A DNA stretch of 64,000 nt, from contig CM030360.1 in the NCBI GenBank assembly GCA_017893485.1, positions 16,291,971 through 16,355,970 of the forward strand. The letters run 5' to 3'. Made by a program: the position numbers and the translations under genes. The notes under the pieces were generated by a model. The model saw only the letters and a program-made list of their open reading frames with translations. It was not told the DNA's origin and made no database searches. The stretch's first letter is position 1. The number at the start of each line of letters is the position of its first letter. Origin of the DNA: Hemerocallis citrina (lineage: Eukaryota > Streptophyta > Magnoliopsida > Asparagales > Asphodelaceae). This document shows, one piece after another, positions 42,827 through 51,930 of the stretch.

Positions 42827-45385
42827 GTGTCGACCTCTCCTCCTTCGCCTGCCATGCCTTCGCCAACCGCACCACCAAGTACGAATTCCTATCCAATACT
42901 TACTCCTCCATGTCCTCCTCTTACCGAAATGCCCCCGACGCCCAAACCGACTGCTATTGCGAATACTGCTGCCCCCTCTCTACTCCTTGGCTCCTTCTCA
43001 TCTGTTCCCTCAGTGTTCGGCGGCTCTTCCTCTCCAAAATTCTGCACCTCACCATGTGTTCGACGAAATCTCCAAGAGAACCAGGAAGTGGACTCCTCAA
43101 ACTTCAACCCTATTTTCTCAAGATCCAATTGCTCACCAGGTATTCGACCAAATGCCATAGACAGCTACTTGAAATTGCTTGTGAGGCTTTGTCATATCTA
43201 TGATCCCGGAGGAGGTGCTGTTATAAGCACGGGCGATGAACTTCAGTTTGTGCGCAGTAACACCCGTCGTTCCATGCCTTCACAAGCTGTTGAAGAAGCA
43301 CATCAATTGTTGTATCTACAAAAACATATGACCATTATACTCTCTCTTCTGGCTGATTCTGTTGAAGATACAGACATGCTGGCTATTCCTGTTCTTCCAG
43401 CCCAAGTTCATGACTGGGTTTTAGAGAAGAATGACAAGTCTCAAGAAGAAGCATTTGCTTTGGATAGTTTTGAAGAAAGAACACCTCTTAGAAGTGTTCA
43501 ATTGTTGATGCCAAGTACTCAACCTGAGCCTTCGCAGCTTCCTGTTTTGCATGACCAGTTGAAATTTGGGGCTGATATGGCAATTGATTCCATGGGCGTT
43601 GAGAGTGAAGTAGATGAGGTTTCGGTGGATGTTGTCATCTCTGAAGAAGTGCAAAAAGATGATCCTTTGAATAGTTTTCGATCCTTTCCTTTGACGACTA
43701 AGTGCTCAAATGAGCTGCAGGAAAAGATTAACCGGTTTCTTGCATATAAGAAGGCAGGAAAAAGTTTCAATGCGGATTTGAGGAATAGGAAGGACTGCCG
43801 GAATCCTGACTTTTTGCAGCCTGCAGTGAGGTATCAAGATACGGATCAGATAGGAACATGCTTAAGTAAGGATGTTTTTGACCCTCATGGGTATGACAGA
43901 AGTGACTACTTTGATGAGGATAAAAGCTTAAGAGAACTGGCTGGAAAGGCTCTTTCTGTTGTTGCAACAGATGATCTTGATTATTTTGTGGGAGATGTTC
44001 TAGATAAGTTAGTCCCTTGCACTCTGTCATTGGATCAGCTCATGCGCCATGGTGCAACAATAGCTGCTGGCATTGTTTCTGCTATTGAAAAGGCCTGCTT
44101 GTATAGAGGAAAGGGAGGGGAGCTCATGCGAACAGTTGTTTCCAGATTCCTTGAGTGTCTTTCTCCTTCTGAGATCCAGTGTGCTGTCGTGGAAGCATTA
44201 AAGCACATTGCAAAAGTATATATTGTTCCGCTTGGTGATAAAATCGCTGGCAATGTTACTGTAAGGTACTCGGAGTTTCTTGATGATCCAATTGTAACTG
44301 CATCACTACTTGATCAGGAAGATGGGAATGTTAGTGCTTGGAGTTGGTGTAAAACCATAGCTCTTCTAGAAGATAATGGTTTCAAGGTCACTGCTATCGA
44401 CCTTGTAGGCTTGGGCATTGATAGTTTTGATACAAACAATATCACAATTCTTGCTCAAAATGTACAGCAGCTTACTAGTTTTCTGGAGAAGCTTGGTGAT
44501 GAGGAGAATGTGATTTTGGTGGGACATGACTTTGGTGGTGCATGCATGTCTTTTGCAATTGAGGTTTTTCCATCTCAGGATGAGGCAAATGACAAGGAGG
44601 CCAGTGAAGAGAGAGTTGGTCAGCTGAGGTCTGCAATTGAGGCAAGACCCTTTAATTTTGATCCAGGGGGAGGAAAAGAATACACCGGGAAAATATATTG
44701 GAATTTATCACGGTTTGGAGATGTCCTTGTTTTTGCATCAAAAAAGTCTACTATAGATGAGATTGAAGCTCAGTTAATTCAGAGGAATTTCAAGGTCGCA
44801 ACTCTTCATGGTGACAAAGATCAAGCATCTCGAATGGAAATTTGCAATGTAGCTCCTGTTGTTTCCTCTGCTATTGCCAAACCCTTCGCAATCTCCTTCG
44901 GATCAGCTGCGACCCAGTTGTCTGCACACCTTACTGGTATTCATAGTGCCATCAAAATGCTGAACAACAGGATAATAATACTCCCTCAATATCTGCTTAC
45001 AACGGGGAAAGGTGAAATTGCACTTGGTCATTCATTACTGGGGCAAGTTTCAAGCCTAATGAGAGGACTACTTGCCATGAAATCTGAGAAATTTCAGGAT
45101 GCTGTTATTCTACGGGAGAAGGTGTACAGAAATGCAGTTCACAAACCAACTAATCTGAAGCAATTGTTAGAACTGAAGGAACTCCTGGCAGCTGAAAAAC
45201 AGAACGGTGTGACTCTTAGTGAAGATCTCAAATATAAGTGTGCTAAAGAGGCAGTGGAAAGAATAGACCTATACAACTATGTTATAGAGCTGAAAGGAAA
45301 CATCAGGGTATTTTGTCGATGCCAATCTCTTAATCCAAGTGACCTTTCAGACAGATCCGGTAAGAGATATTCCTTGTGGCACTAA
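42827..45385 (+). CDS. Chimeric ORF assembled from at least six host-gene fragments
   Basis: The 852-codon ORF is open throughout. Recognised pieces in order: about 43570-43920 SAP30BP/HCNGP (FLAYKKAGKSFNADLRNRK, VFDPHGYDRSDYFDE); 43925-44305 tubulin-folding cofactor D (LVPCTLSLDQLMRHGAT, SAIEKACLYRGKGGE); 44307-44575 methylesterase-type alpha/beta hydrolase (FKVTAIDLVG, VILVGHDFGGA, with a Gly-His-Asp-Phe-Gly elbow in place of the serine nucleophile motif); 44577-44842 DEAD-box helicase of the RH24 kind (GDVLVFASKK, ATLHGDKDQASRME); 44846-45110 COP9 signalosome subunit 6 (HLTGIHSAIKMLNNR); 45115-45360 kinesin-14 (VIELKGNIRVFCRC). 42830-43565 is unidentified. Pieces are on one strand, in frame and without visible introns, suggesting an mRNA source. 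None is a complete domain. Confidence 0.88.
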   Translation: MSTSPPSPAMPSPTAPPSTNSYPILTPPCPPLTEMPPTPKPTAIANTAAPSLLLGSFSSVPSVFGGSSSPKFCTSPCVRRNLQENQEVDSSNFNPIFSRSNCSPGIRPNAIDSYLKLLVRLCHIYDPGGGAVISTGDELQFVRSNTRRSMPSQAVEEAHQLLYLQKHMTIILSLLADSVEDTDMLAIPVLPAQVHDWVLEKNDKSQEEAFALDSFEERTPLRSVQLLMPSTQPEPSQLPVLHDQLKFGADMAIDSMGVESEVDEVSVDVVISEEVQKDDPLNSFRSFPLTTKCSNELQEKINRFLAYKKAGKSFNADLRNRKDCRNPDFLQPAVRYQDTDQIGTCLSKDVFDPHGYDRSDYFDEDKSLRELAGKALSVVATDDLDYFVGDVLDKLVPCTLSLDQLMRHGATIAAGIVSAIEKACLYRGKGGELMRTVVSRFLECLSPSEIQCAVVEALKHIAKVYIVPLGDKIAGNVTVRYSEFLDDPIVTASLLDQEDGNVSAWSWCKTIALLEDNGFKVTAIDLVGLGIDSFDTNNITILAQNVQQLTSFLEKLGDEENVILVGHDFGGACMSFAIEVFPSQDEANDKEASEERVGQLRSAIEARPFNFDPGGGKEYTGKIYWNLSRFGDVLVFASKKSTIDEIEAQLIQRNFKVATLHGDKDQASRMEICNVAPVVSSAIAKPFAISFGSAATQLSAHLTGIHSAIKMLNNRIIILPQYLLTTGKGEIALGHSLLGQVSSLMRGLLAMKSEKFQDAVILREKVYRNAVHKPTNLKQLLELKELLAAEKQNGVTLSEDLKYKCAKEAVERIDLYNYVIELKGNIRVFCRCQSLNPSDLSDRSGKRYSLWH

Positions 45386-45640
45386 AAGGGTGTTATGATC
45401 AGCTTCGATAAGATAGAGGTCGTAAATAGCCTTCACAGAAATTTTGTTTATGAGATACTGCAGAATATGGAGTAGAATACGACAGGACATGGATATATGT
45501 TACTATCCACCATGAGATTAACCAATTTTGTAGTGCTCATTCTCTGCAACAAGTTTACATTGACATGTTTGATCAGATTGAGGATAAAGGAAAGAAGCTA
45601 TTCAAAGTGATGGCACAAGGTATGCTCCAGAGACATAGAT
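45359..45640 (+). pseudogene. Captured Erlin-like (SPFH/prohibitin family) fragment
   Basis: After the kinesin piece, shifting frames give RDIPCGTKR, GVMISFDKIEVVNSL and HHEINQFCSAHSLQQVYIDM. These match the conserved core of Erlin, an ER membrane scaffold that controls IP3-receptor and sterol-regulator turnover in animals and has plant homologues. At least two frame changes mean it is not translated as Erlin. It shows that capture extends beyond the long ORF. Confidence 0.7.
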
Positions 45641-45816
45641 GATCAATGCTCTAGTTAGAAAGCCAAATATGCTAGCTAGCATCAAGATGAACTTGAAGAA
45701 AAAGGGGAGGAAGATACATGGTTGCGTATTTGGTGATATTTTCGAAGAGAGCTCTTAGTGTTGAAGAAGATCGTCACGTTGACCTTGTGGTCAAGGTCAA
45801 AATAAGGGGGAAGAAT
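45641..45816 (+). promoter_or_regulatory. 3' non-coding region with polypurine tract
   Basis: No gene is recognised here. The purine stretch aataagggggaagaat at 45801-45816 abuts the 3' LTR and serves as the polypurine tract. Confidence 0.8.
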
Positions 45817-46155
45817 TGATACAGTTCTACTAAAATGAACTGTATCTTATATATCAGCCCTTAGTTATTTTGTTTCTTTTGAGGGGTTTTCTGCAAAGGT
45901 GTTGAGAATTTTGTAATTCAGCCCTCCTTTTACTACGAGTTGTGCACGGGCTTATGCTTCACCTATTAGTACTCATTGTAACCCCATTCTCCTGATATGA
46001 ATGAATATGAATTAAACTCTATCCTCTATCTTCTTCTACCTTCTCTTCTCCTTCTTCTTCCTCCTTGCCCTGTTTTCTTCTTTTTTCTTATTCGACTCAT
46101 GGATGTTATTAGGAGTTACAATGATCCATCGCTCAATTGGATCGGGACTGTAACA
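45817..46155 (+). repeat. 3' LTR of the gene-capturing element
   Basis: This 339-bp LTR differs from the 5' copy by an A/G change near the end of the first 55 bases and a C/T change near the 3' end. Such near identity means recent insertion. Confidence 0.93.
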
Positions 46156-46225
46156 GTTGGTTTGGTGGTTGTTTGTTTGTTTGGTTGGTTTGATTGATTG
46201 GATGGTATTTGTTTCTTTGTTTTAG

Positions 46226-46290
46226 ATGAATCGAGGATTTGCGATTGGACTGCACACAATAATTCGATCTTTGATGTTTGCTGGATAAAG
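46226..46290 (+). other. CDT2: CDT2-like exon encoding ICDW...WIK
   Basis: Bounded by ttttag and GT, it reads ESRICDWTAHNNSIFDVCWI with a final K. This is the first clear WD40 repeat segment of plant CDT2. The exon that should precede it (ending in the SDEDGY...LFD block) was not found. Confidence 0.8.
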
Positions 46291-46894
46291 GTATTGTCAT
46301 ATGTTTCAGTCGATTTTAGTTGTGTGATTTTGGTCATGGTTCTTTAGTTGCTTATGTTTTTCTGTTGAGTGTTTGTTAGATGTGTAGGCAGTTGCAATAT
46401 TCTTAGTTATTATAATGAAACTGACTTGCTAAATGATTCTCCTGATTGACTCTGATATACTGTGTACAATACCAAAAAAAAAAAAAAAATAGATTGAAAG
46501 TTGGGTGATTGATAGATTGTGGCAAAATATTTCTCGAGCTTGGTCGATTCATTGGGTGATTATTTATGGAATAGCTCATATATGATCAAGGGGGATTTTA
46601 TTTTCATGCTTTTGAGGGGGTCAGACTTTTGATATTGCATCAAACTCGTTTATTCCATTTTCTTGGATTTGTTTTGTTAAATACTTATTAATGGAACACC
46701 GGGGGTTATTCTCCTCACAGTTTTTTCTCAAAAAATAAAAAGATCAAAAGTTTATTGTTCGTACCCACAATTAGCAATAGTAGTGTAATATAGTTTTTCC
46801 TTGACAAATAAACTTACACTTGAATTAAGAAGGAACTATCTCTGTTTATTAGGATTACTAAAGGAAATATGTTATCAAATATTCATTACACTCT

Positions 46895-47625
46895 AAGCCG
46901 TTAAAATCTCCGATTACGTCCGATTAATTCCCGATTAATCGCTAATCGGAGGCTAAGCGACTATTTTTTTGGCGATTTATAATATATCAATAGTTAGTGA
47001 TTTAATCGGGAATAATCGACCGATTAGTGGTTAATCGCCGATTAACCGATTAAATCTCCTCCTCTAATTGTCATGCTCGTTTGCATTATTTGGGCTCAAT
47101 CTGACCCAAATTCAAAATCCAAATTCAAAATTCAAACCTCTTCTGGTCATCGTGCAAACCCAAACCCGACATATCGCCGCTCTCTTCTTCTTCCTGGTGC
47201 AAACCTAATCCCAAACTGATTCTCTTCTTCCTCGTCGAGCAAACCCAAACCCGACCCGACCCGCCGTCGCTCCCCCTGTACCATTGCATACTTGACCCAG
47301 CCCGCATCTACTGCATCTCCTCTTGTTGCTCGCATTGCTCCTCCTCGCAGATTGTTTTTGTTTGATAGAACCAACCAGCAAACTCAACTCGACCCACATC
47401 CAGAATTCAAACTCAGCTCAAACCAAATACTCTATTCTTTTTCTCTTTAACTATATGTTCCTATTTGATAATCTCATAATAGTTTTATGTTAGGATTTAA
47501 GGTTGCTATATGATGAGGATATATCTTTTTTTAATTATATATATAACGATTTTTTCGATTTTATCCCCGATTATTTTTCGATTAATCACTAATCGCTCCT
47601 GGACTGATTAATTTCAAAAACCAAT
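46895..47625. repeat. Cluster of GATTAATCG-type palindromic words
   Basis: 46905-47060 contains many copies of words like cgattaatcgctaatcgg. A smaller inverted set is at 47548-47600 (ttcgattaatcactaatcgc). The segment between has no recognised gene; the small minus-strand ORFs at 47125-47399 look spurious. It may be a non-autonomous element inside intron 3 of the CDT2-like gene. No target duplication was found. Confidence 0.45.
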
Positions 47626-47746
47626 TTTAACTACATGGAGTACACTCAAAATTTGAAGATAGGACCTCTGATATTGCTTTGGGGGTATCTTTAATAATCT
47701 ATTACTTTATAGACGAGCTTATTCTATTTGCAGTGTCATTAGTAAC

Positions 47747-48337
47747 TGATATGGCTAAAAATGGGGTTAAATCGGAGCCGTCCAGATTGGGCACGAATCT
47801 TGATGCTCGGGGGTAAAATGGTAATTTCACATTCAAGTGGATCCAAGGCGGATACTGAATCTTCTTCTCACAGATCCAACAACCCGCGAACGGATCCACA
47901 CCTGTTGGGTTCGGGTCCCGACCCAGGGCGAACCCAAATCAACAAGGGGCAAATCAGGATCCCTGATTTAGCCAAATCAACAGTCCTGATTTGCTCCCAC
48001 CGGGAATCATGGGCTAATTTCCCGAAACAGAATGGGAGGATTTTCCTCCTTGTTGTTAAGCAGGAAATCAGGCCCCTAACGGCTCCACAGGCGACTATAA
48101 ATACAACCCCTCTACCACCATAACCAGGTTAATCACTTTTTCACCACTTAAGCTCTTTCTTAATCTTTTTCTGATTACTGACAAGAGCGTCGGAGGGTGC
48201 GTCGCCGGAATCAACCCCGGTGTCTCGCACTTCCTTGCAGGTTGCGGCAGGAGCAAGAAGGCCGAGTCAACTGTTCAGGTTTTTCTCGGACTCACAAATT
48301 CTATCTGTTTACCCCCACACCGAAATCAGCGGTAACA
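47747..48337 (+). repeat. 5' LTR of the Tat element
   Basis: This 591-bp LTR begins TGATATGG and ends CGGTAACA. A TATA box (tataaata at 48096-48103) lies about 240 bp before its end. Confidence 0.93.
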
Positions 48338-48340
48338 GAT

Positions 48341-48357
48341 TGGCGCCATCTGTGGGA
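48341..48357 (+). promoter_or_regulatory. Primer binding site of the Tat element
   Basis: TGGCGCCATCTGTGGGA starts three bases after the LTR end. It is a variant of the TGGCGCCGTCTGTGGG primer site common in plant Tat elements. I do not assign the tRNA. Confidence 0.75.
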
Positions 48358-48405
48358 ACAACCACACGAACAGCCTCAGCCCATTCTCCGTCGTCCTCTG
48401 CAGTC

Positions 48406-51400
48406 ATGCCGCCGAAGAAGGTCAGATCCAGAGGGTCGAACCGTGTGGGCAACCTCGCCGACCCGGCGACTGAAGTCCCAGTCAATCCTATTCCTCAGTC
48501 CGACCTCCCTCCGCCGACCCAGGAGGTCCCACCTCCTCCTCCCAAGCAGCAGCCCAACAATGGTCCGTCCGGTCATAACGGTCGGAAGGAGAAGCAGCCC
48601 CTCAATCCGGGCCATGTCTCGGTCCATAATGGGTCCTCGGACTCGATGGCTTCTCATCATCCCGACCTCTGCATCACACTTCTGAACCGCCAGAAGGACG
48701 ACGACCTCCGCACCCATCTCGACGAGAGGCGGGCCCGAGAGGGAGCCTCCCGCCAGCGTCAAGGTGAGCGGTCCCCATGTTGCCGGGACGACAGAAGGTC
48801 TCCGGACCGCAGAGGCCGAGCGGCGTCCCCCGAGCGCCGAAGGAGGAGGTCCCGTTCCCCCGGGGATCGGCGTCATCCGAGGGACCGAGATGTGCCTATC
48901 AGTCGAGCCGAATTCCTCCAGTTTCAGGAGACCGTTCTGCAGGCTCTCAATCTTCGGCAGAACGTCCAGAATGCTCAGAGGGCTCCGACGCCCCCCAGGG
49001 ATCCCAGTCCTCGTCGCCGAACCCGGAGCCCTTCCCCAGCTCCCAGCCGCCAGCAGCGGCAACAAAGCCCTCGCCGGTCCCAGGACTACCGGCGCCGCAG
49101 TCCACGCTCCCCTTCCTATGAAGAGGAGTCCGGGGGGTCGTACGATTACCAGCAGAGGGACGACGCCCTCATCCGCCATCTCCATGAGGTGGAAAGGCGT
49201 ATCGACCGCATGGACAGGGAGGAAGAGTCCCGAGCAGGAACCTTCCGTCCCAGCCGACCCCCCTTCTCACGGTCGATCATGGAGGCCCACATACCGAGGA
49301 GTTTCAAACCACCACAGTTTGAAACATACTCAGGGGAATCCGACCCGGTCGATCACGTCGAAAGCTTCAAGACCCTGATGCTGATCCATCAAGCTTCCGA
49401 CGCAGTGCTCTGCAGGACCTTCCCTGCCACCCTCAGGGGGTCGGCTCGGGAATGGTATTCCAGGCTCGCCCCCTCATCCATCTTCTCATTCGAGCAGTTC
49501 GAGACGCTGTTCATAACTCACTTCGTGAGTAGCCGACGAGCCGAGAAGGCAAGTCTTTCCCTACTGAACCTGCGGCAGGAAAGGGAAGAGAAGCTGCGGG
49601 ATTATGTGAAGAGATTCACCGCAGAGGTCAGGTCTATCGCCTCCTTAGACCAGTCCGTGGCCACCGTGGCGTTCCAGTCGAACGTCCTTAATGCCAACCT
49701 CCGATCATCCCTAGCCAAGAAGCCCCCGCATGACTTCGCCGACCTCCTCCTGAGGTGCGAGAAGTACATCCGAGCAGAGGAGGCCGAAGCCCTTCCAAGC
49801 TTCGGGGGGCCCTCCGCAGGGTCGAAGAGGAAGGCGACGGGGGAAGAGGGGTCCAAGAAAGCTCAAAAGGACATTGGCGGCCAGCGCCGCCCTCCCCGCA
49901 GGTTCGAAAAATTCACTCCCCTCACCACTAATGTCTCTACTATCCTAATGGAGGTGGAGAAGGAGGGAGTCATTCCTCCGGCTCCGAGGATGCACACCCC
50001 AGCGAAGAGGAGGAACAAAGATAAGTGGTGTCGTTACCACCGAGACCACGGCCACGACACGAATGATTGCCGGGCTCTGAGAGATGAGATTGAAGCCCTC
50101 ATCCGGAGGGGCCAATTGGCCAAGTTCGTGAAGGCGAACGATCGGGCGGATCGCAGTTCTCCTCCGGCTTGGGGGGCTAACAAGCGCTCCGAGCGGCTCG
50201 AGGAAACACCCGAGTTCGAGGAGGAAAGAATTCTGCACCTGATCCATGGAGGCCCCATGGGGGGCTCCTCTAATACCTCCCGGAAGGCCTTCATCCGAGA
50301 GGTCAACTCGGTTCACAGTGCTCCTCCTCCCAAAGGTCTCGGCGTCCCCGTATCTTTCTCTGATGCCGACCTCGAAGGGGTCCGAACCCCACACTGTGAT
50401 GCCCTCGTCATCGACCTCCGCATGGCCAACTTCAAGGTGCAGAGGATTTTGGTGGACAACGGGAGTTCGGTCAATATCCTCTTCCTCTCGGCCTTCCGAG
50501 GCCTGCAGCTGTCCCGAGACCGTCTCAAGCCGGCCGGTTACACTCTCCACGGGTTCACGGGGGTCCCGGTGACTGTTGAGGGGGTGATAACCCTAGACGT
50601 TACTGCGGGAAGCACCCCTACTACCCGGACCGAGCCGATGGAATTCATGGTCGTCGACGTCCCGGCAGCATATAATGTCATCCTAGGCCGCCCCGGCCTA
50701 GCCGCCCTGGAAGCTGTCCCCTCGGCATACCATTTGAAAATGAAGTTCCCCACTCGGTCGGGAGTAGGGGAAGTCAGGGGAAACCAGGAAACAGCCCGGA
50801 AGTGCTACATGACTTCCACCGGGGGACCAGTGCTCTCGCTCGAGACACTGGAAATCCCCGAGCTGAAGGCCCGCCAGACGTCCGAGCCGGCGGACGAATT
50901 AGAAGAAGTGCTCTTCTCGGACGAGGATCCGAGCCGGAAATTCCTCATCAGCAAATCCTTGCTGACCGCACTGTGTTCGGACCTGATTAAATGCATCCGG
51001 GACAACTGTGACCTGTTTGCATGGTCAGCCGCGGACATGCCCGGCATTTCCGAGGAGCTCCTCGTCCATCGCCTAAGTGTCGAACCGGGGTGCAAACCGG
51101 TCCAGCAGAAGAGGCGAAAGTTCGCTCCCGAGCGACAGCAGGCCATCAAGGAGGAGGTTGATAAACTTCTAAAAGCCAAGTTCATACAGGAGGTAAATTA
51201 CCCTGAGTGGCTGTCGAACGTTGTAATGGTCAATAAGTCCAATGGCTCGTGGAGGATATGCATTGACTTCACCGACCTGAACAAGGCGTGTCCGAAGGAT
51301 CCCTTCCCGCTCCCGAACATCGACACCCTTATCGACGCCACCTCGGGCCATGAGCTCCTCAGCTTCATGGATGCCTTCTCGGGGTACAATCAAATCCGAA

Positions 51401-51930
51401 TGTTCCCTCCGGACATTCCAAAGACCTCCTTCGTCACCGACCAAGGCCTCTACTGCTACCGGGTAATGCCGTTCGGCCTGAAGAACGCGGGCGCCACCTA
51501 CCAGCGCCTCGTCAACAAGGTCTTCCAGAGCCAGATCGGCCGAAACATGGAGGTGTACGTTGACGACATGCTCGTCAAGAGCATCCGCGGCACCGATCAT
51601 GTAGCCGACCTCCAGGAGGCCTTCGGCGTGTTGAGAAAGCACAGCATGCGGCTGAACCCGAACAAGTGTGCGTTCGGGGTCTCCTCGGGAAAATTCCTCG
51701 GCTTCATGGTAAGCCAGCGAGGAATCGAAGCTAATCTCGAGAAGATTAAGGCCATATTAGACATGGCCCCGCCTCGGAACATCAAGGAGGTGCAAAAGCT
51801 CACCGGCCGGCTCGCTGCTATCGGCCGGTTCCTTTTGAAGTCGGGGGAAAAGTGCCTTCCCTTCTTCAAAGCACTCAGGGGGGCCAAAGGTTTTGAATGG
51901 GGCCAACCACAACAGGAATCATTCGACTAG
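48406..51930 (+). pseudogene. gag-pol: Tat gag-protease-RT (one stop before RNase H)
   Basis: The ATG at 48406 (MPPKKVRSRGSN) is the first in the internal region; the longer frame extends into the LTR. Order: Arg/Ser/Pro-rich N-terminus; gag domain (FETYSGESDPVDHVESFKTL, about 49300-49800); zinc-knuckle-like CRYHRDHGHDTNDC (about 50030-50070); aspartic protease with ILVDNGSSVNIL (about 50450); RT with FSGYNQIRM and the catalytic EVYVDDML (about 51130-51720). The frame ends in TAG at 51928-51930 after QESFD, where relatives have Gln, so one C-to-T change likely made the stop. Confidence 0.9.

Larger units (their letters stand above)
42072..46155 (+). mobile_element. Young LTR retroelement carrying captured host-gene fragments
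   Basis: Two 339-bp LTRs (42072-42410, 45817-46155) differ at only two positions that I can find. A tRNA-Met primer site follows the left LTR, a polypurine tract precedes the right, and the perfect TSD gttgg is at 42067-42071 and 46156-46160. No protease, integrase, RT or RNase H is present. The interior instead holds a gag-like leader and an 852-codon ORF stitched from unrelated host genes. This resembles maize Bs1-type transduction by LTR elements. It lies in intron 2 of the CDT2-like gene, same strand. It must use enzymes supplied in trans. Confidence 0.92.

Noticed and set aside
42480..43160. Pentatricopeptide repeat gene in the gene-capturing element
   Set aside because: Only a short motif (IAHQVFDQMP) looks PPR-like; too little to name a captured gene.
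48376..49378. ORFs of 114-269 aa overlapping the Tat gag on both strands
   Set aside because: They are shadows of a GC-rich Arg/Ser/Pro-rich gag in other frames, with no domain or start context.
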